From: Myxococcales bacterium
GTDB taxonomy: Bacteria; Myxococcota_A; Polyangia; Haliangiales; Haliangiaceae
Length of the DNA: 64,000 nt
Reading direction: 5' to 3'
Assembly: GCA_016707895.1 (NCBI GenBank)
Contig: JADJGV010000012.1
Location: forward strand, 122,001 to 186,000
The notes beneath the pieces were generated by a model that saw only the letters and a program-made list of their open reading frames with translations, did no database searches and was not told where the DNA came from. A program made the position numbers and the translations under genes. Every line of letters starts with the position of its first letter. Within the stretch, counting starts at the first letter, position 1. Of this stretch, positions 22,084-36,456 are shown in pieces.

Positions 22084-22593
22084 GTGCCCGACGACCTGAA
22101 GAACGTGATCGTCTTCACGCTGGCCGGCGTCCGCTCGGCGGCCGAGCTGCGCTGGGTCCGCGAGGTCATCTCGCTGGGGTTCGTGACCTCGGTGCCGACG
22201 GCGCCCCCCGGCATCGCCGGCGCGTTCAACCTGCGCGGCCACCTGGTCCCGGTGCTCGACATCGCCGCGCTGGCGCGCGCCGGCCACGGCGCCAGCCCGC
22301 GCCAGGGTGACTCGGCGCTGCTGGTCGAGATCGACGGCGTCAGCGCCGCGCTGCGGGTCGACAAGGTCGAGGAGGTCGCCACCCTGCCCGCCGCCGACGC
22401 CGGCGCCGTGCTCGACGGCCGCGGCCGGCCGGTGCCGCTGATCGATCCCGCGGCGCTGGTGCGCCAGGCCATCGCCGACGCCAACGCGGTGCGCGGCGAC
22501 GACGACGACGCGCCGGCCCAGCCCACGCCGCGCGATCCCACCACCGGCGCGCGGGTGCGGCTCGCGTTCGACGGAGACACCACGCTTGGCTGA
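22084..22593 (+). CDS. cheW: CheW-like chemotaxis adaptor protein
   Basis: 169 aa. A single CheW domain that couples receptors to a CheA kinase. The fold is recognisable from IVFTLAGVRSAAELRWVREV, PTAPPGIAGAFNLRGHLVPVLDI and a VDKVEEVATLP segment. The C-terminal 40 residues are acidic and disordered. It starts with GTG at 22084. Its stop lies inside the first codons of the cheA gene (8-bp overlap), so the two are translationally coupled. No receptor, cheR, cheB or cheY is in the window, so this may be an alternative (non-flagellar) signalling pair. Confidence 0.88.
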   Translation: MPDDLKNVIVFTLAGVRSAAELRWVREVISLGFVTSVPTAPPGIAGAFNLRGHLVPVLDIAALARAGHGASPRQGDSALLVEIDGVSAALRVDKVEEVATLPAADAGAVLDGRGRPVPLIDPAALVRQAIADANAVRGDDDDAPAQPTPRDPTTGARVRLAFDGDTTLG

Positions 22594-24811
22594 GCGCGAC
22601 CTGCTGGCCGACTTCGATCCGGACGAGCTGGCGATGCTGCGCCAGCTGTTCCGCGACGAGGCCCACGAGGCTCTCGAGCAGGTGACCGCGCGCGCCCAGG
22701 GCGCCGGCGCCGGGTCGCTCGAGGCGGTGCTCGAGATGATGCGCACCACCCACACGCTCAAGGGCGCGGCCGGCACGGTCGGCCTCGACGCGGTGGTCGA
22801 GCTCACCCACGCCCTCGAGGGCGCGCTGGCCGCGGTGCGCAACGGCCAGCGCCCGTGGACGCCGGCGTTCGCCGACGCGGTGGTCGAGATCGTCGACGGC
22901 CTGCGCGCGCACATCGACGCCCACGCCGATCCGGCGGTGGCGGCCGCGCTGGCCAACCGGGTCCGCGAGCTGCTGGCGCCGTGGGCCGAGCTGCCGCGCG
23001 GGCGGCGCCCGCCCCGCGACGACGACACCGGGCCGACCCGCGCGCTCGACGGCGACGGCACCGTCGTCGACGAGGTCGACGCCACCGCGACCGGCGGCGT
23101 CACCAACCCCGACCTGTCCGGCTCCCACGACGCCCGCACGCTGCTCCGGGTCGAGCCCGAGCGCGTCGACGAGCTGATGTCGGCCGCCGGCGAGCTGCTG
23201 TTCGATCGCAACCGCATCGAGCGCCGGGTCCAGCTGCTGCGCACGCTGACCCGCGACCTCGGGCGGGTGCGGCAGGAGCTGCGCGATCAGCTGGCCGGCG
23301 CCGGCTCGCCCGCGCTGGGCGCGATCGAGGGCCAGATCGCGACGCTGTCGACCCAGCTGGCCCAGACCAGCGCGGCCTTGCTCGACGAGACCGAGGCGAT
23401 GCGGCGCACGCTGGGCGATCTGCAGCGCGGCCTGACCCGGGTGCGGATGCAGACCGCGCGGGCGCTGTTCGCGCAGCTGGCGCGGGCCCTGCGCGCGGCG
23501 TCGCGCGCCACCGGCGCCAAGGTCGAGCTGCGCACCCGCGGCGAGGACACCGAGTTCGACAAGACCGTCGCCGAGAAGGTCACCGATCCGCTGATCCAGA
23601 TCCTGCGCAACGCGGTGGCCCACGGCATCGAGCCGCCGGCCGAGCGGGTGCTGCGCGGCAAGGCCGCCACCGGGGTCATCCAGATCGCGGCCCGGGCCGA
23701 GGGCAACCTGGTCGTCGTCGAGATCGCCGACGACGGCCGCGGCGTCGACGTCAAGAAGCTGCGCGAGCGGTTGGTCGAGCGCGGCCGGTGGACCGCGGCC
23801 CGGGCCGCGCTGGCCAGCGACGACGAGGTGGTCGCGGCGCTGTTCGACCCCGGCGTGTCGTCGCGCGACGAGGCCGACGAGCTGGCCGGGCGCGGGGTCG
23901 GCCTCGACCTGGTGCGCGAGACGATCGCGCGGCTGGGCGGCGAGATCCGGATGTCGTCGACGCCGGGCAAGGGCACGACGTTCACGCTGCGCCTGCCGGT
24001 GTCGACCGCGGTCACCCACGCGATGCTGTTCAAGGTCCACGGCCAGGTCTACGCGCTGCCCAACGCCCAGGTGATCGACGTGATCACCGTCGACGCCGCC
24101 AGCGCGACCTGGCCGGTCGGCGGCGAGCGGGTGCCGGTGGTCGAGCTGAGCCGGCTGCTCGCCACGCCGGGCGCCACCGGCGACGGCCCGGCCCGCCGGC
24201 CGGCGGTGGTGGTGGCCTACGCCGACAAGCGCCTGGTGTGCTCGGTCGACAAGGTCATCGGCCCGCGCGAGATCGTCGTCAAGCAGCTGGGCCCGCTGCT
24301 CGCCCCGCTGCCGCTGTACGCCGGCGCCACGATCAGCGGCTCGGGCAAGGTCCAGCTGATCCTCGACCCGGCGGCGCTGGTCCGCACCGCGTACCCCGGC
24401 CACACGCTGACCGATCCCGCGATCGCCGAGCCGGTCCGGGCGTCGCTGTCGGGCCGCGCGCTGGTGGTCGACGACTCGCGCGCGATCCGCGAGGCGCTGA
24501 TGTCGATGCTGGCCCGCGAGGGCTGGATCGTCGACACCGCCGAGGACGGCGTCCGCGCCTGGGGCCTGGCCCAGGAGCTCCACTACGACCTGATCGTCAC
24601 CGATCTCGAGATGCCGCGGCTGGGCGGGCTCGAGCTGATCGGCAAGCTGCGCGCCGATCGCCGCACCGCCCAGACGCCGATCGTGATCGTGTCGTCGCGG
24701 GTCAGCCCCGAGCACCGCCGCCGGGCCCGCGAGCTCGGCGTGCGCGGCCTGATCGCCAAGCCGGTCACCCGGCGCAAGCTGCTCGAGGTGCTGTACGCGG
24801 ACGGGCGGTAG
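22586..24811 (+). CDS. cheA: CheA-type hybrid histidine kinase with C-terminal receiver domain
   Basis: 741 aa, TTG start overlapping cheW. Domains in order: Hpt/P1 (His56 in HTLKGAAG), acidic linker with no clear P2, P3 dimerisation helices, HATPase (ILRNAVAHGIEPPAER as N box, IADDGRGVD as G1, GRGVGLDLVRETI as G2), CheW-like P5 (HAMLFKVHGQVYALPN), and a REC domain from about residue 625 (VVDDSRAIREAL, phospho-Asp in VTDLEMPRLGG, Lys in IAKPV). The fused receiver can act as output or phosphate sink, as in Frz- or Dif-like systems. The target is unknown. Confidence 0.94.
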   Translation: MAERDLLADFDPDELAMLRQLFRDEAHEALEQVTARAQGAGAGSLEAVLEMMRTTHTLKGAAGTVGLDAVVELTHALEGALAAVRNGQRPWTPAFADAVVEIVDGLRAHIDAHADPAVAAALANRVRELLAPWAELPRGRRPPRDDDTGPTRALDGDGTVVDEVDATATGGVTNPDLSGSHDARTLLRVEPERVDELMSAAGELLFDRNRIERRVQLLRTLTRDLGRVRQELRDQLAGAGSPALGAIEGQIATLSTQLAQTSAALLDETEAMRRTLGDLQRGLTRVRMQTARALFAQLARALRAASRATGAKVELRTRGEDTEFDKTVAEKVTDPLIQILRNAVAHGIEPPAERVLRGKAATGVIQIAARAEGNLVVVEIADDGRGVDVKKLRERLVERGRWTAARAALASDDEVVAALFDPGVSSRDEADELAGRGVGLDLVRETIARLGGEIRMSSTPGKGTTFTLRLPVSTAVTHAMLFKVHGQVYALPNAQVIDVITVDAASATWPVGGERVPVVELSRLLATPGATGDGPARRPAVVVAYADKRLVCSVDKVIGPREIVVKQLGPLLAPLPLYAGATISGSGKVQLILDPAALVRTAYPGHTLTDPAIAEPVRASLSGRALVVDDSRAIREALMSMLAREGWIVDTAEDGVRAWGLAQELHYDLIVTDLEMPRLGGLELIGKLRADRRTAQTPIVIVSSRVSPEHRRRARELGVRGLIAKPVTRRKLLEVLYADGR

Positions 24812-24850
24812 CCCGCGCAGCTACGTCGACGCGCAGCGGTCGGCGCGCCC

Positions 24851-24932
24851 GGCGTCTCGCGTCCTGGTGGGTCCTGGTGGGAGGCTCGGCGGGGACCAGG
24901 CCCCGCCGAGGGAGGCGCGGCGACGCACCTCC
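24851..24932 (-). repeat. Family A double-hairpin element, copy A4
   Basis: On the minus strand hairpin 1 (24932-24911) is GGAGGTGCG / CGCGCCTCC with loop TCGC (one G-T wobble). Hairpin 2 (24910-24885) is CTCGGCGGGG / CCCCGCCGAG with a 6-nt loop. A tail CCTCCCACC and ACGCGAGACGCC follow. Two tandem copies of GTCCTGGTGG (plus strand, 24861-24880) lie in the tail. It starts 6 nt after the epmA stop and faces the cheA end. Confidence 0.8.
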
Positions 24933-24938
24933 TGAAAC

Positions 24939-26120
24939 TCAGCCCTCGCCGGCCGCGAACGCGACGACCTCGTCGATCGTGCGCGCGCCCAGCACCAGCA
25001 TCGCCAGGCGATCGACGCCCAGCGCGATGCCGGCCGACGGCGGCAGGCCCTCGCCCAGCGCGGCCAGGAACCGCTCGTCGATCGGGTACTGCGGCAGGCC
25101 GCGGGCCCGCCGCACGCCGAGGTCGTCCTCGAAGCGTGCCCGCTGCTCGATCGGGTCGGTCAGCTCGCCGAACGCGTTGGCCAGCTCGACGCCGCCGACG
25201 TAGGCCTCGAACCGCTCGGCCACCGCCGGGTTGCCGGGCTTGCGCCGGGCCAGCGCGGCCAGCGGCGCCGGCCAGTCGGCCAGCAGCACCGGGCGATCGA
25301 TCGCCGCCAGCGCCGGCTCGACCCGCTCGACGAACGCGGTGAAGAACACGTCGTCCCAGTGGCGCGCGGTGCCGGGGTCGATGCCGGCGGCGCGCACCGC
25401 CTCGGTCAACTCGGCGACGCTCTCGTCGCCGCGCACCGCCACCTTGGCGTGGTCGTACATCGCCTCGGCCACGGTCAGGCGCAGCCACGGGCCGTCGACC
25501 GCCAGCTGCTTCCCCTGCACCGTCACCTGGGGCCGGCCGTTGACCGCGGTGGCGACGTGGGCCACCAGCTGCTCGGTGTCGCGGGCGATCGCGTCGAGGT
25601 CGTCCCAGGCCCGGTACCACTCGAGCATCGTGAACTCGGGCTGGTGGTGGTGGCCGACCTCGCCGGCGCGGAAGCACTTGCACACCTGGTAGATGCGCTC
25701 CATGCCGCCGGCCAGGAGCCGCTTCATCTGGTACTCGGGCGACGTGATCAGGAAGCCGTTGCCGGCCGGCACCGCCGCCAGGTGGACCTCGAGCCCGGGG
25801 GCCGGCACCACCAGCGGCGTGTCGACCTCGACGAACTCGCGGCTGGCGAAGAACTCGCGCAGCGCGGCCATCATCCGCCCCCGCGCGGCCAGGTTGCCGC
25901 GCCGGCTCGGCGGCAGCCGCGCCACCTCGGAGCCGCGCGGCGGGTACTCGGTGCGCGGGTACTTGCGGACCCGGCGCAGCGGCAGGCCGGCGCCCTCGAG
26001 CTCGACCAGATCCCCGGGCTGGGCGGCGCCCGCGTGCTTCACCCGGACGTCGCCGCGGGCGGTGCGCACCAGCGCGTCGTCGCCGTCGCGGGCCACGACC
26101 CGCCCGCGGATCGCACTCAC
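24939..26120 (-). CDS. epmA: EF-P--lysine ligase EpmA (PoxA/GenX/YjeA)
   Basis: 393 aa, class II LysRS-like enzyme that attaches lysine to elongation factor P. Motif 1 region DTPLVVPAPG, motif 2 RAGEVGHHHQPEFTMLEWYR, and motif 3 with the ALGVDRLAML signature. RFEAYVGGVELANAFGELTD matches E. coli EpmA closely. It carries about 65 extra N-terminal residues (VKHAGAAQPGDLVELEGAGL) that look like a reduced OB fold, which E. coli EpmA (325 aa) lacks. The GTG start overlaps the efp stop by 4 bp, so substrate and modifying enzyme are co-expressed. No epmB is visible in the window. Confidence 0.93.
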   Translation of the reverse strand: MSAIRGRVVARDGDDALVRTARGDVRVKHAGAAQPGDLVELEGAGLPLRRVRKYPRTEYPPRGSEVARLPPSRRGNLAARGRMMAALREFFASREFVEVDTPLVVPAPGLEVHLAAVPAGNGFLITSPEYQMKRLLAGGMERIYQVCKCFRAGEVGHHHQPEFTMLEWYRAWDDLDAIARDTEQLVAHVATAVNGRPQVTVQGKQLAVDGPWLRLTVAEAMYDHAKVAVRGDESVAELTEAVRAAGIDPGTARHWDDVFFTAFVERVEPALAAIDRPVLLADWPAPLAALARRKPGNPAVAERFEAYVGGVELANAFGELTDPIEQRARFEDDLGVRRARGLPQYPIDERFLAALGEGLPPSAGIALGVDRLAMLVLGARTIDEVVAFAAGEG

Positions 26121-26686
26121 TTCTTGTTCACGCGCTCGACGTACTCGTGGGTGCGCGTGTCGATCTTGATCATGTCGCCGATGTTGATGAACAGCGGCAC
26201 CTGCACCGAGCCGCCGGTCTCGACGGTCGCGGCCTTGGTGACGTTGCCAGCGGCGGTGTTGCCGGCGACGCCCGGCTCCGAGGCGGTGACCTCGAGCAGC
26301 ACGAAGGTCGGCAGCGTGACATCGACCGGCCGCTCGTTGAAGAACAGCACGGTGCACGGCAAGTTGTCCTTCATCAGGTCGGCGGCCTCGCCGATCATCT
26401 CGGCGCGGACCTGGACCTGCTCGAAGCTCTTGTCGTCCATGAACACCAGGTCGTCGGCCTCCTTGTAGAGGTACTGCATGGTGCGCTCTTCGACGTTGGC
26501 CGGCTCGAGCTTCTCGCCCGAGCGGATGTTGCGCTCGATCACCGCGCCCGACAGCAGGTTCTTGAACCGCGTGCGGGTGAACGCCGCGCCCTTGCCCGGC
26601 TTGATGAACTGGAACTCGACGACCGTGTACGGGTTGCCATCGAGGAGGACCTTGAGGCCCTTGCGGATATCGGAGGTGTCGTACAT
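26117..26686 (-). CDS. efp: Translation elongation factor P
   Basis: 189 aa. It relieves ribosome stalling at polyproline. Three beta-barrel domains of normal length are present. The modified loop reads FIKPGKGAAF, with Lys32 at the position lysylated by EpmA in E. coli (Lys34). The central and C-terminal domains are well conserved (VPLFINIGDMIKIDTRTHEYVERV). The ribosome-binding site AGAAGGA precedes the ATG. Its overlap with epmA agrees with the Lys-type loop. The proteome here is rich in Pro runs, which would make EF-P important. Confidence 0.97.
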   Translation of the reverse strand: MYDTSDIRKGLKVLLDGNPYTVVEFQFIKPGKGAAFTRTRFKNLLSGAVIERNIRSGEKLEPANVEERTMQYLYKEADDLVFMDDKSFEQVQVRAEMIGEAADLMKDNLPCTVLFFNERPVDVTLPTFVLLEVTASEPGVAGNTAAGNVTKAATVETGGSVQVPLFINIGDMIKIDTRTHEYVERVNKK

Positions 26687-26778
26687 GGCGGCGTCCTTCT
26701 GTCACCCCGGGCTCCGAGGCGAGGCCGCTCGTTTACCCGACCGACCACGCCCGTGTCAAACCCGCCCGCCGCCTGCGG

Positions 26779-27315
26779 TCACTGCATCTTGGCGTTCAGC
26801 TTGGCCGTCAGATCCACCGAGGCGTCCACCCACAAGGTCGCGCTCTGGTCGAGGACCATCATGACGCCCTCGTCCTTGGCGATCTGCTCGATGATCGGCC
26901 CGGCCTTCTTGAGGACGTCCTGGACCAGCTTGGTGCGCTCGCCGGCCAGATCCCGCTCGAGCTTGACGTAGACCTGCTGCAGCTCGACGAACTGCTTCTC
27001 GAGGACCTTCTTCTTCTCGGCCAGGACGTCGGGCTTGAGCACCGCCGCCTGCTTGTCGAGCTCGGCCGCGGCCTTCTGCAGGTCCTTCTGCCTCTTGTCC
27101 AACTCGGCCTGCTTGGCCTTGCGGGTCTTGTCGAAGGCCTCCGAGGCGCGCTTGCCGACCGGGGTGTCGTACAGGGTCTTCTCGAGGTCGATGACGCCGA
27201 TCTTGCCCGGGGTCGGCGCGGCGCCGACCAGGCCGACCATCGGCGCCGACACCAGCCCGATGCCCAGCGCGATGCCCAGGGCGGTCAGAAACGAACCAGA
27301 CGACGTGCGAGCCAT
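26779..27315 (-). CDS. skp: Skp/OmpH-family periplasmic chaperone
   Basis: 178 aa. It carries unfolded outer-membrane proteins through the periplasm to BamA. A signal-like hydrophobic N-terminus ends near GLVGAAPTPG. The Skp N-terminal strand is IGVIDLEKTLYDTPVGK, followed by a long coiled coil rich in Lys/Glu/Gln (about residues 60-140) and the closing strand VMMVLDQSATLWVD. It lies 98 bases downstream of bamA in the same direction. It has its own ribosome-binding site (GGAGG) and a good promoter candidate. Confidence 0.9.
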   Translation of the reverse strand: MARTSSGSFLTALGIALGIGLVSAPMVGLVGAAPTPGKIGVIDLEKTLYDTPVGKRASEAFDKTRKAKQAELDKRQKDLQKAAAELDKQAAVLKPDVLAEKKKVLEKQFVELQQVYVKLERDLAGERTKLVQDVLKKAGPIIEQIAKDEGVMMVLDQSATLWVDASVDLTAKLNAKMQ

Positions 27316-27333
27316 ACGATTCCTCCGGGGCTG

Positions 27334-27362
27334 GTACTACGCGGCAAACCGCCTGCGGTCAA
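27334..27362 (-). promoter_or_regulatory. Candidate sigma70-type promoter of skp
   Basis: On the minus strand TTGACC (27362-27357) and TAGTAC (27339-27334) are separated by exactly 17 bases, about 20 bases upstream of the skp start. Both boxes are close to TTGACA/TATAAT, which is unusual in this GC-rich sequence. It would let skp be expressed separately from the bamA transcript. Confidence 0.5.
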
Positions 27363-27413
27363 ATCCGACGTGCCAGCCGCGCGGGGTATTCACGCCGGAC
27401 GCGGCGGCCCCGA

Positions 27414-30634
<3,221 letters not shown>

Positions 30635-30757
30635 GCGATTCTCTAGGCGGCGCCGGAACTTAGTCGGCAGGTCCGGGGCTGTCAACGCGATTGGACCCCG
30701 ACCGACGCCCCGCGGTTGCCTGGAGATCCGCTGCGTTCGCCGCCGGACGGCGCGCCG

Positions 30758-31294
30758 CTACATGCCCAGCGAGACGCCCGCCATCCACATCCGCACGCCG
30801 CCCTTGCGGTCGTTCGCGAACGTCAGCTGGTCCTGGTTGACCTCGCCCCAGATCGCGGCCTGGCCGAGGATCGGCGCCGACAGCTTGTACTCGAGCCCGA
30901 GCGCGGCGGCCATGCCGTCGGCGCTGTCGCCGAACGTGGGGTCGAGCCCCGACAGCCACACCCGCTCGAGGCCGATCCGGCCGTAGGCGCCGAGGTTGCC
31001 GTCGAGCGGGACGCTCAGCCGCGCGTGGACGCCGGCGGCGACGCCGTCGCCGGCGCCGATCCCGAAGCGGGCCAGGCTGGCCTCGATGGCGACCCGGCCG
31101 AGGCTCTGGCCCAGCGCCACCCGCTGCTGCGGGACGTCGCTGTCGGCGGCCTCGGTGGTGACGGCGAGGTCGCCCTGCCCGGTCGGCGTGGTGCCGAGGC
31201 CGAGCGAGACGTAGGTGCCGGCGGCGGCGGTGGGCGACAGGGTGGCGAGGGCGGCGGGGCTGGCGAGGAGGGCGGCGACGAGCAGGGCACGCAT
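30758..31294 (-). CDS. Predicted secreted outer-membrane barrel-like protein
   Basis: 178 aa. A signal peptide (MRALLVAALLASPAALATLS) is followed by alternating hydrophobic strands with Gly turns (TYVSLGLGTTPTGQGDL, VAIEASLARFGIGAGDG, NLGAYGRIGLERVWLSGL), and the C-terminus is MWMAGVSLGM. The pattern fits a small 8-stranded beta-barrel of the OmpA/OmpW kind, but no specific family is recognised. It sits between lolD and lolC/E, so it may be a client of the cluster rather than part of the machinery. Confidence 0.7.
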   Translation of the reverse strand: MRALLVAALLASPAALATLSPTAAAGTYVSLGLGTTPTGQGDLAVTTEAADSDVPQQRVALGQSLGRVAIEASLARFGIGAGDGVAAGVHARLSVPLDGNLGAYGRIGLERVWLSGLDPTFGDSADGMAAALGLEYKLSAPILGQAAIWGEVNQDQLTFANDRKGGVRMWMAGVSLGM

Positions 31295-31417
31295 GCCCGG
31301 GAGTACAGCAACCGACGTGCCAGCCGGGCCGCGCCCCGCGGCGCGCGGATTTCGCCACCACCATGACCTCGCGTTCACGCCGCGGCGTGCGGCGTGTCGT
31401 GGGCGCACGCCGGCGCT

Positions 31418-33127
<1,710 letters not shown>

Positions 33128-33173
33128 CACGGTTGCGGTACCACTTCCGTCCCGGCCGCGCCACTCACCGCCG

Positions 33174-34889
<1,716 letters not shown>

Positions 34890-34928
34890 GGCGGCGGAGC
34901 CTACACGAGTTCGTGCTACGAGATCGCC

Positions 34929-36455
34929 ATGCGCAGCATCGCGTTTGTCGCCGCGGCCGGCCTGGCCCTCCTCGGTTGCAAGAAGAAGGACGAGGCCAAG
35001 GACGAGGCCAAGCCGACCGGCGGCGGGACCGGATCGCCGACCGCGCCGGCGGCGGCGTGCAAGGGCGGCGAGCAGAAGGGGCCGATCGCCTGGTTCGAGG
35101 ACGACTACCCCGCCGCGCTGGCCTGCGCCAAGGCCAGCGGCCGGCCGCTGGTCGTCGACATGTGGGCGCCGTGGTGCCACACCTGCCTGTCGATGAGCGC
35201 GACCGTGCTGGTCGACGCGTCGCTCGCGCCGCTCGCCGATCGCTTCGTCTGGGTCGGCCTCGACACCGACCGCGAGATCAACGCGGCGGCGGTCGGCAAG
35301 TTCGCGCTGCAGAACTGGCCGACCTACTTCGTGCTCGATCCCGCCGACGAGAGCATCGCCGCGCGCTGGCTGGGCGCCGCCTCGGCCCCGCAGTTCCGGC
35401 AGTTCTTGAAGGACGGCGAGGCCGCGGTGCTGGCGGCGAAGGGCGGCGCGGCGCTCGACCCGCTGCTCGCGCAGGTGAAGGCCGGCGACGCCGCCGCGAC
35501 GCGCAAGGACTGGAAGGCCGCCGAGACCGCATACGCCGGCGCGCTCGGCGCGGCGCCCGCCGACTGGCCGCGCCGCCCCGACGTGCTGGTCGCGCAGATC
35601 GCCGCGCGGCAGAAGGCCGGCGACGTCGCCGGCTGCCTCGCCCTCGGCACCGCCGCCGCCGATCAGACCGGCGCCAGCGCCAACGCCACCGACTTCCTGG
35701 TGTGGGCGCTGGCCTGCGCCGAGGCCGACGGCGCCGACCCGGCCGCGGCCAAGGCGCTGCGCGAGCGCGCGGTCGCGGTGCTCGGCGCGCTCGACGCCAA
35801 GGCCGACGCGCCGCTGTCGCTCGACGATCGCAGCGATCTGATGCTCAACCTGCGCGGGGCGCTGGTCGCGCTGGGCAAGGCCGACGAGGCCAAGGCGGTG
35901 GCCGCGCGGCAGGCGGCGCTGCTCGACGACGCCGCCGCCAAGGCCGGCTCGCCGGCGCTGGCCATGACCTACAACTGGCACCGGGCCGAGGTCTACGTGT
36001 TCCTCGGCAAGGGCGAGGCGATCCTGCCGGCGCTGGAGCAGTCGACCAAGGACCTGCCGACCGAGTACGACCCGCCCTACCGCCTGGCGTGGGTGTACCT
36101 CCAGCTGGGCAAGGCGGCCGACGCGAAGAAGTGGGCCGACGACGCGCTCGGCAAGGCGTACGGTCCGCGCAAGGTGCGCGTGGCGAACCTCGCGGTCGAG
36201 GCCGCCAAGGCGATCGGCGACGTGGCGGTCGAGAAGGCGGCGCGGGCGGCGTTGATCGCGGTGCTCGAGGGCCTGCCGAAGGAGGTCGCGCAGCCGGAGA
36301 ACCTGGAGAAGGCGAAGCAGGCGCTGGCGGCGATGGACCCGGCAGGATCGGGGCCGGGATCGCCGACGGGATGGGGATCGGCGCCCGGATCGGGATCGGG
36401 ATCGGGATCGGGATCGGGATCGGGATCGGGATCGGGATCGGGATCGGGGCGCTGA
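34929..36455 (+). CDS. Thioredoxin-fold lipoprotein with TPR-like C-terminal region
   Basis: 508 aa. Lipobox LLGC (Cys17), then a Lys/Asp spacer. The thioredoxin domain (about residues 50-160) has CHTC at 83-86 in DMWAPWCHTCLSMS and the cis-Pro strand NWPTYFVLDP, resembling the DsbD C-terminal / thioredoxin_7 group. Helical repeats follow (about 190-470; YRLAWVYLQLGKAADAKKWADDAL), TPR-like. The protein ends in a Gly-Ser tail encoded by ten perfect GGATCG hexamers. Thiol-disulfide chemistry at the membrane surface is the likely role. The next gene starts 1 base after the stop. Confidence 0.85.
   Translation: MRSIAFVAAAGLALLGCKKKDEAKDEAKPTGGGTGSPTAPAAACKGGEQKGPIAWFEDDYPAALACAKASGRPLVVDMWAPWCHTCLSMSATVLVDASLAPLADRFVWVGLDTDREINAAAVGKFALQNWPTYFVLDPADESIAARWLGAASAPQFRQFLKDGEAAVLAAKGGAALDPLLAQVKAGDAAATRKDWKAAETAYAGALGAAPADWPRRPDVLVAQIAARQKAGDVAGCLALGTAAADQTGASANATDFLVWALACAEADGADPAAAKALRERAVAVLGALDAKADAPLSLDDRSDLMLNLRGALVALGKADEAKAVAARQAALLDDAAAKAGSPALAMTYNWHRAEVYVFLGKGEAILPALEQSTKDLPTEYDPPYRLAWVYLQLGKAADAKKWADDALGKAYGPRKVRVANLAVEAAKAIGDVAVEKAARAALIAVLEGLPKEVAQPENLEKAKQALAAMDPAGSGPGSPTGWGSAPGSGSGSGSGSGSGSGSGSGSGR
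36387..36446 (+). repeat. (GGATCG)10 hexamer array inside a coding region
   Basis: Ten uninterrupted GGATCG units encode the C-terminal Gly-Ser repeat of the thioredoxin-like lipoprotein. Imperfect units precede it from about 36352. Hexamer copy number can change without a frameshift, so tail length could vary between strains. A related non-coding array is at 43103-43160, and a GGATCC array is at 53767-53857. Confidence 0.9.
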
Positions 36456-36456
36456 G

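Noticed and set aside
22340..24715. 791-codon open frame antisense to cheA
   Set aside because: Typical antisense shadow in very GC-rich DNA; the sense frame carries all CheA motifs.
36387..36446. Hexamer array as iterons or an origin
   Set aside because: It lies inside a coding sequence and no replication-initiator gene or DnaA boxes are nearby.
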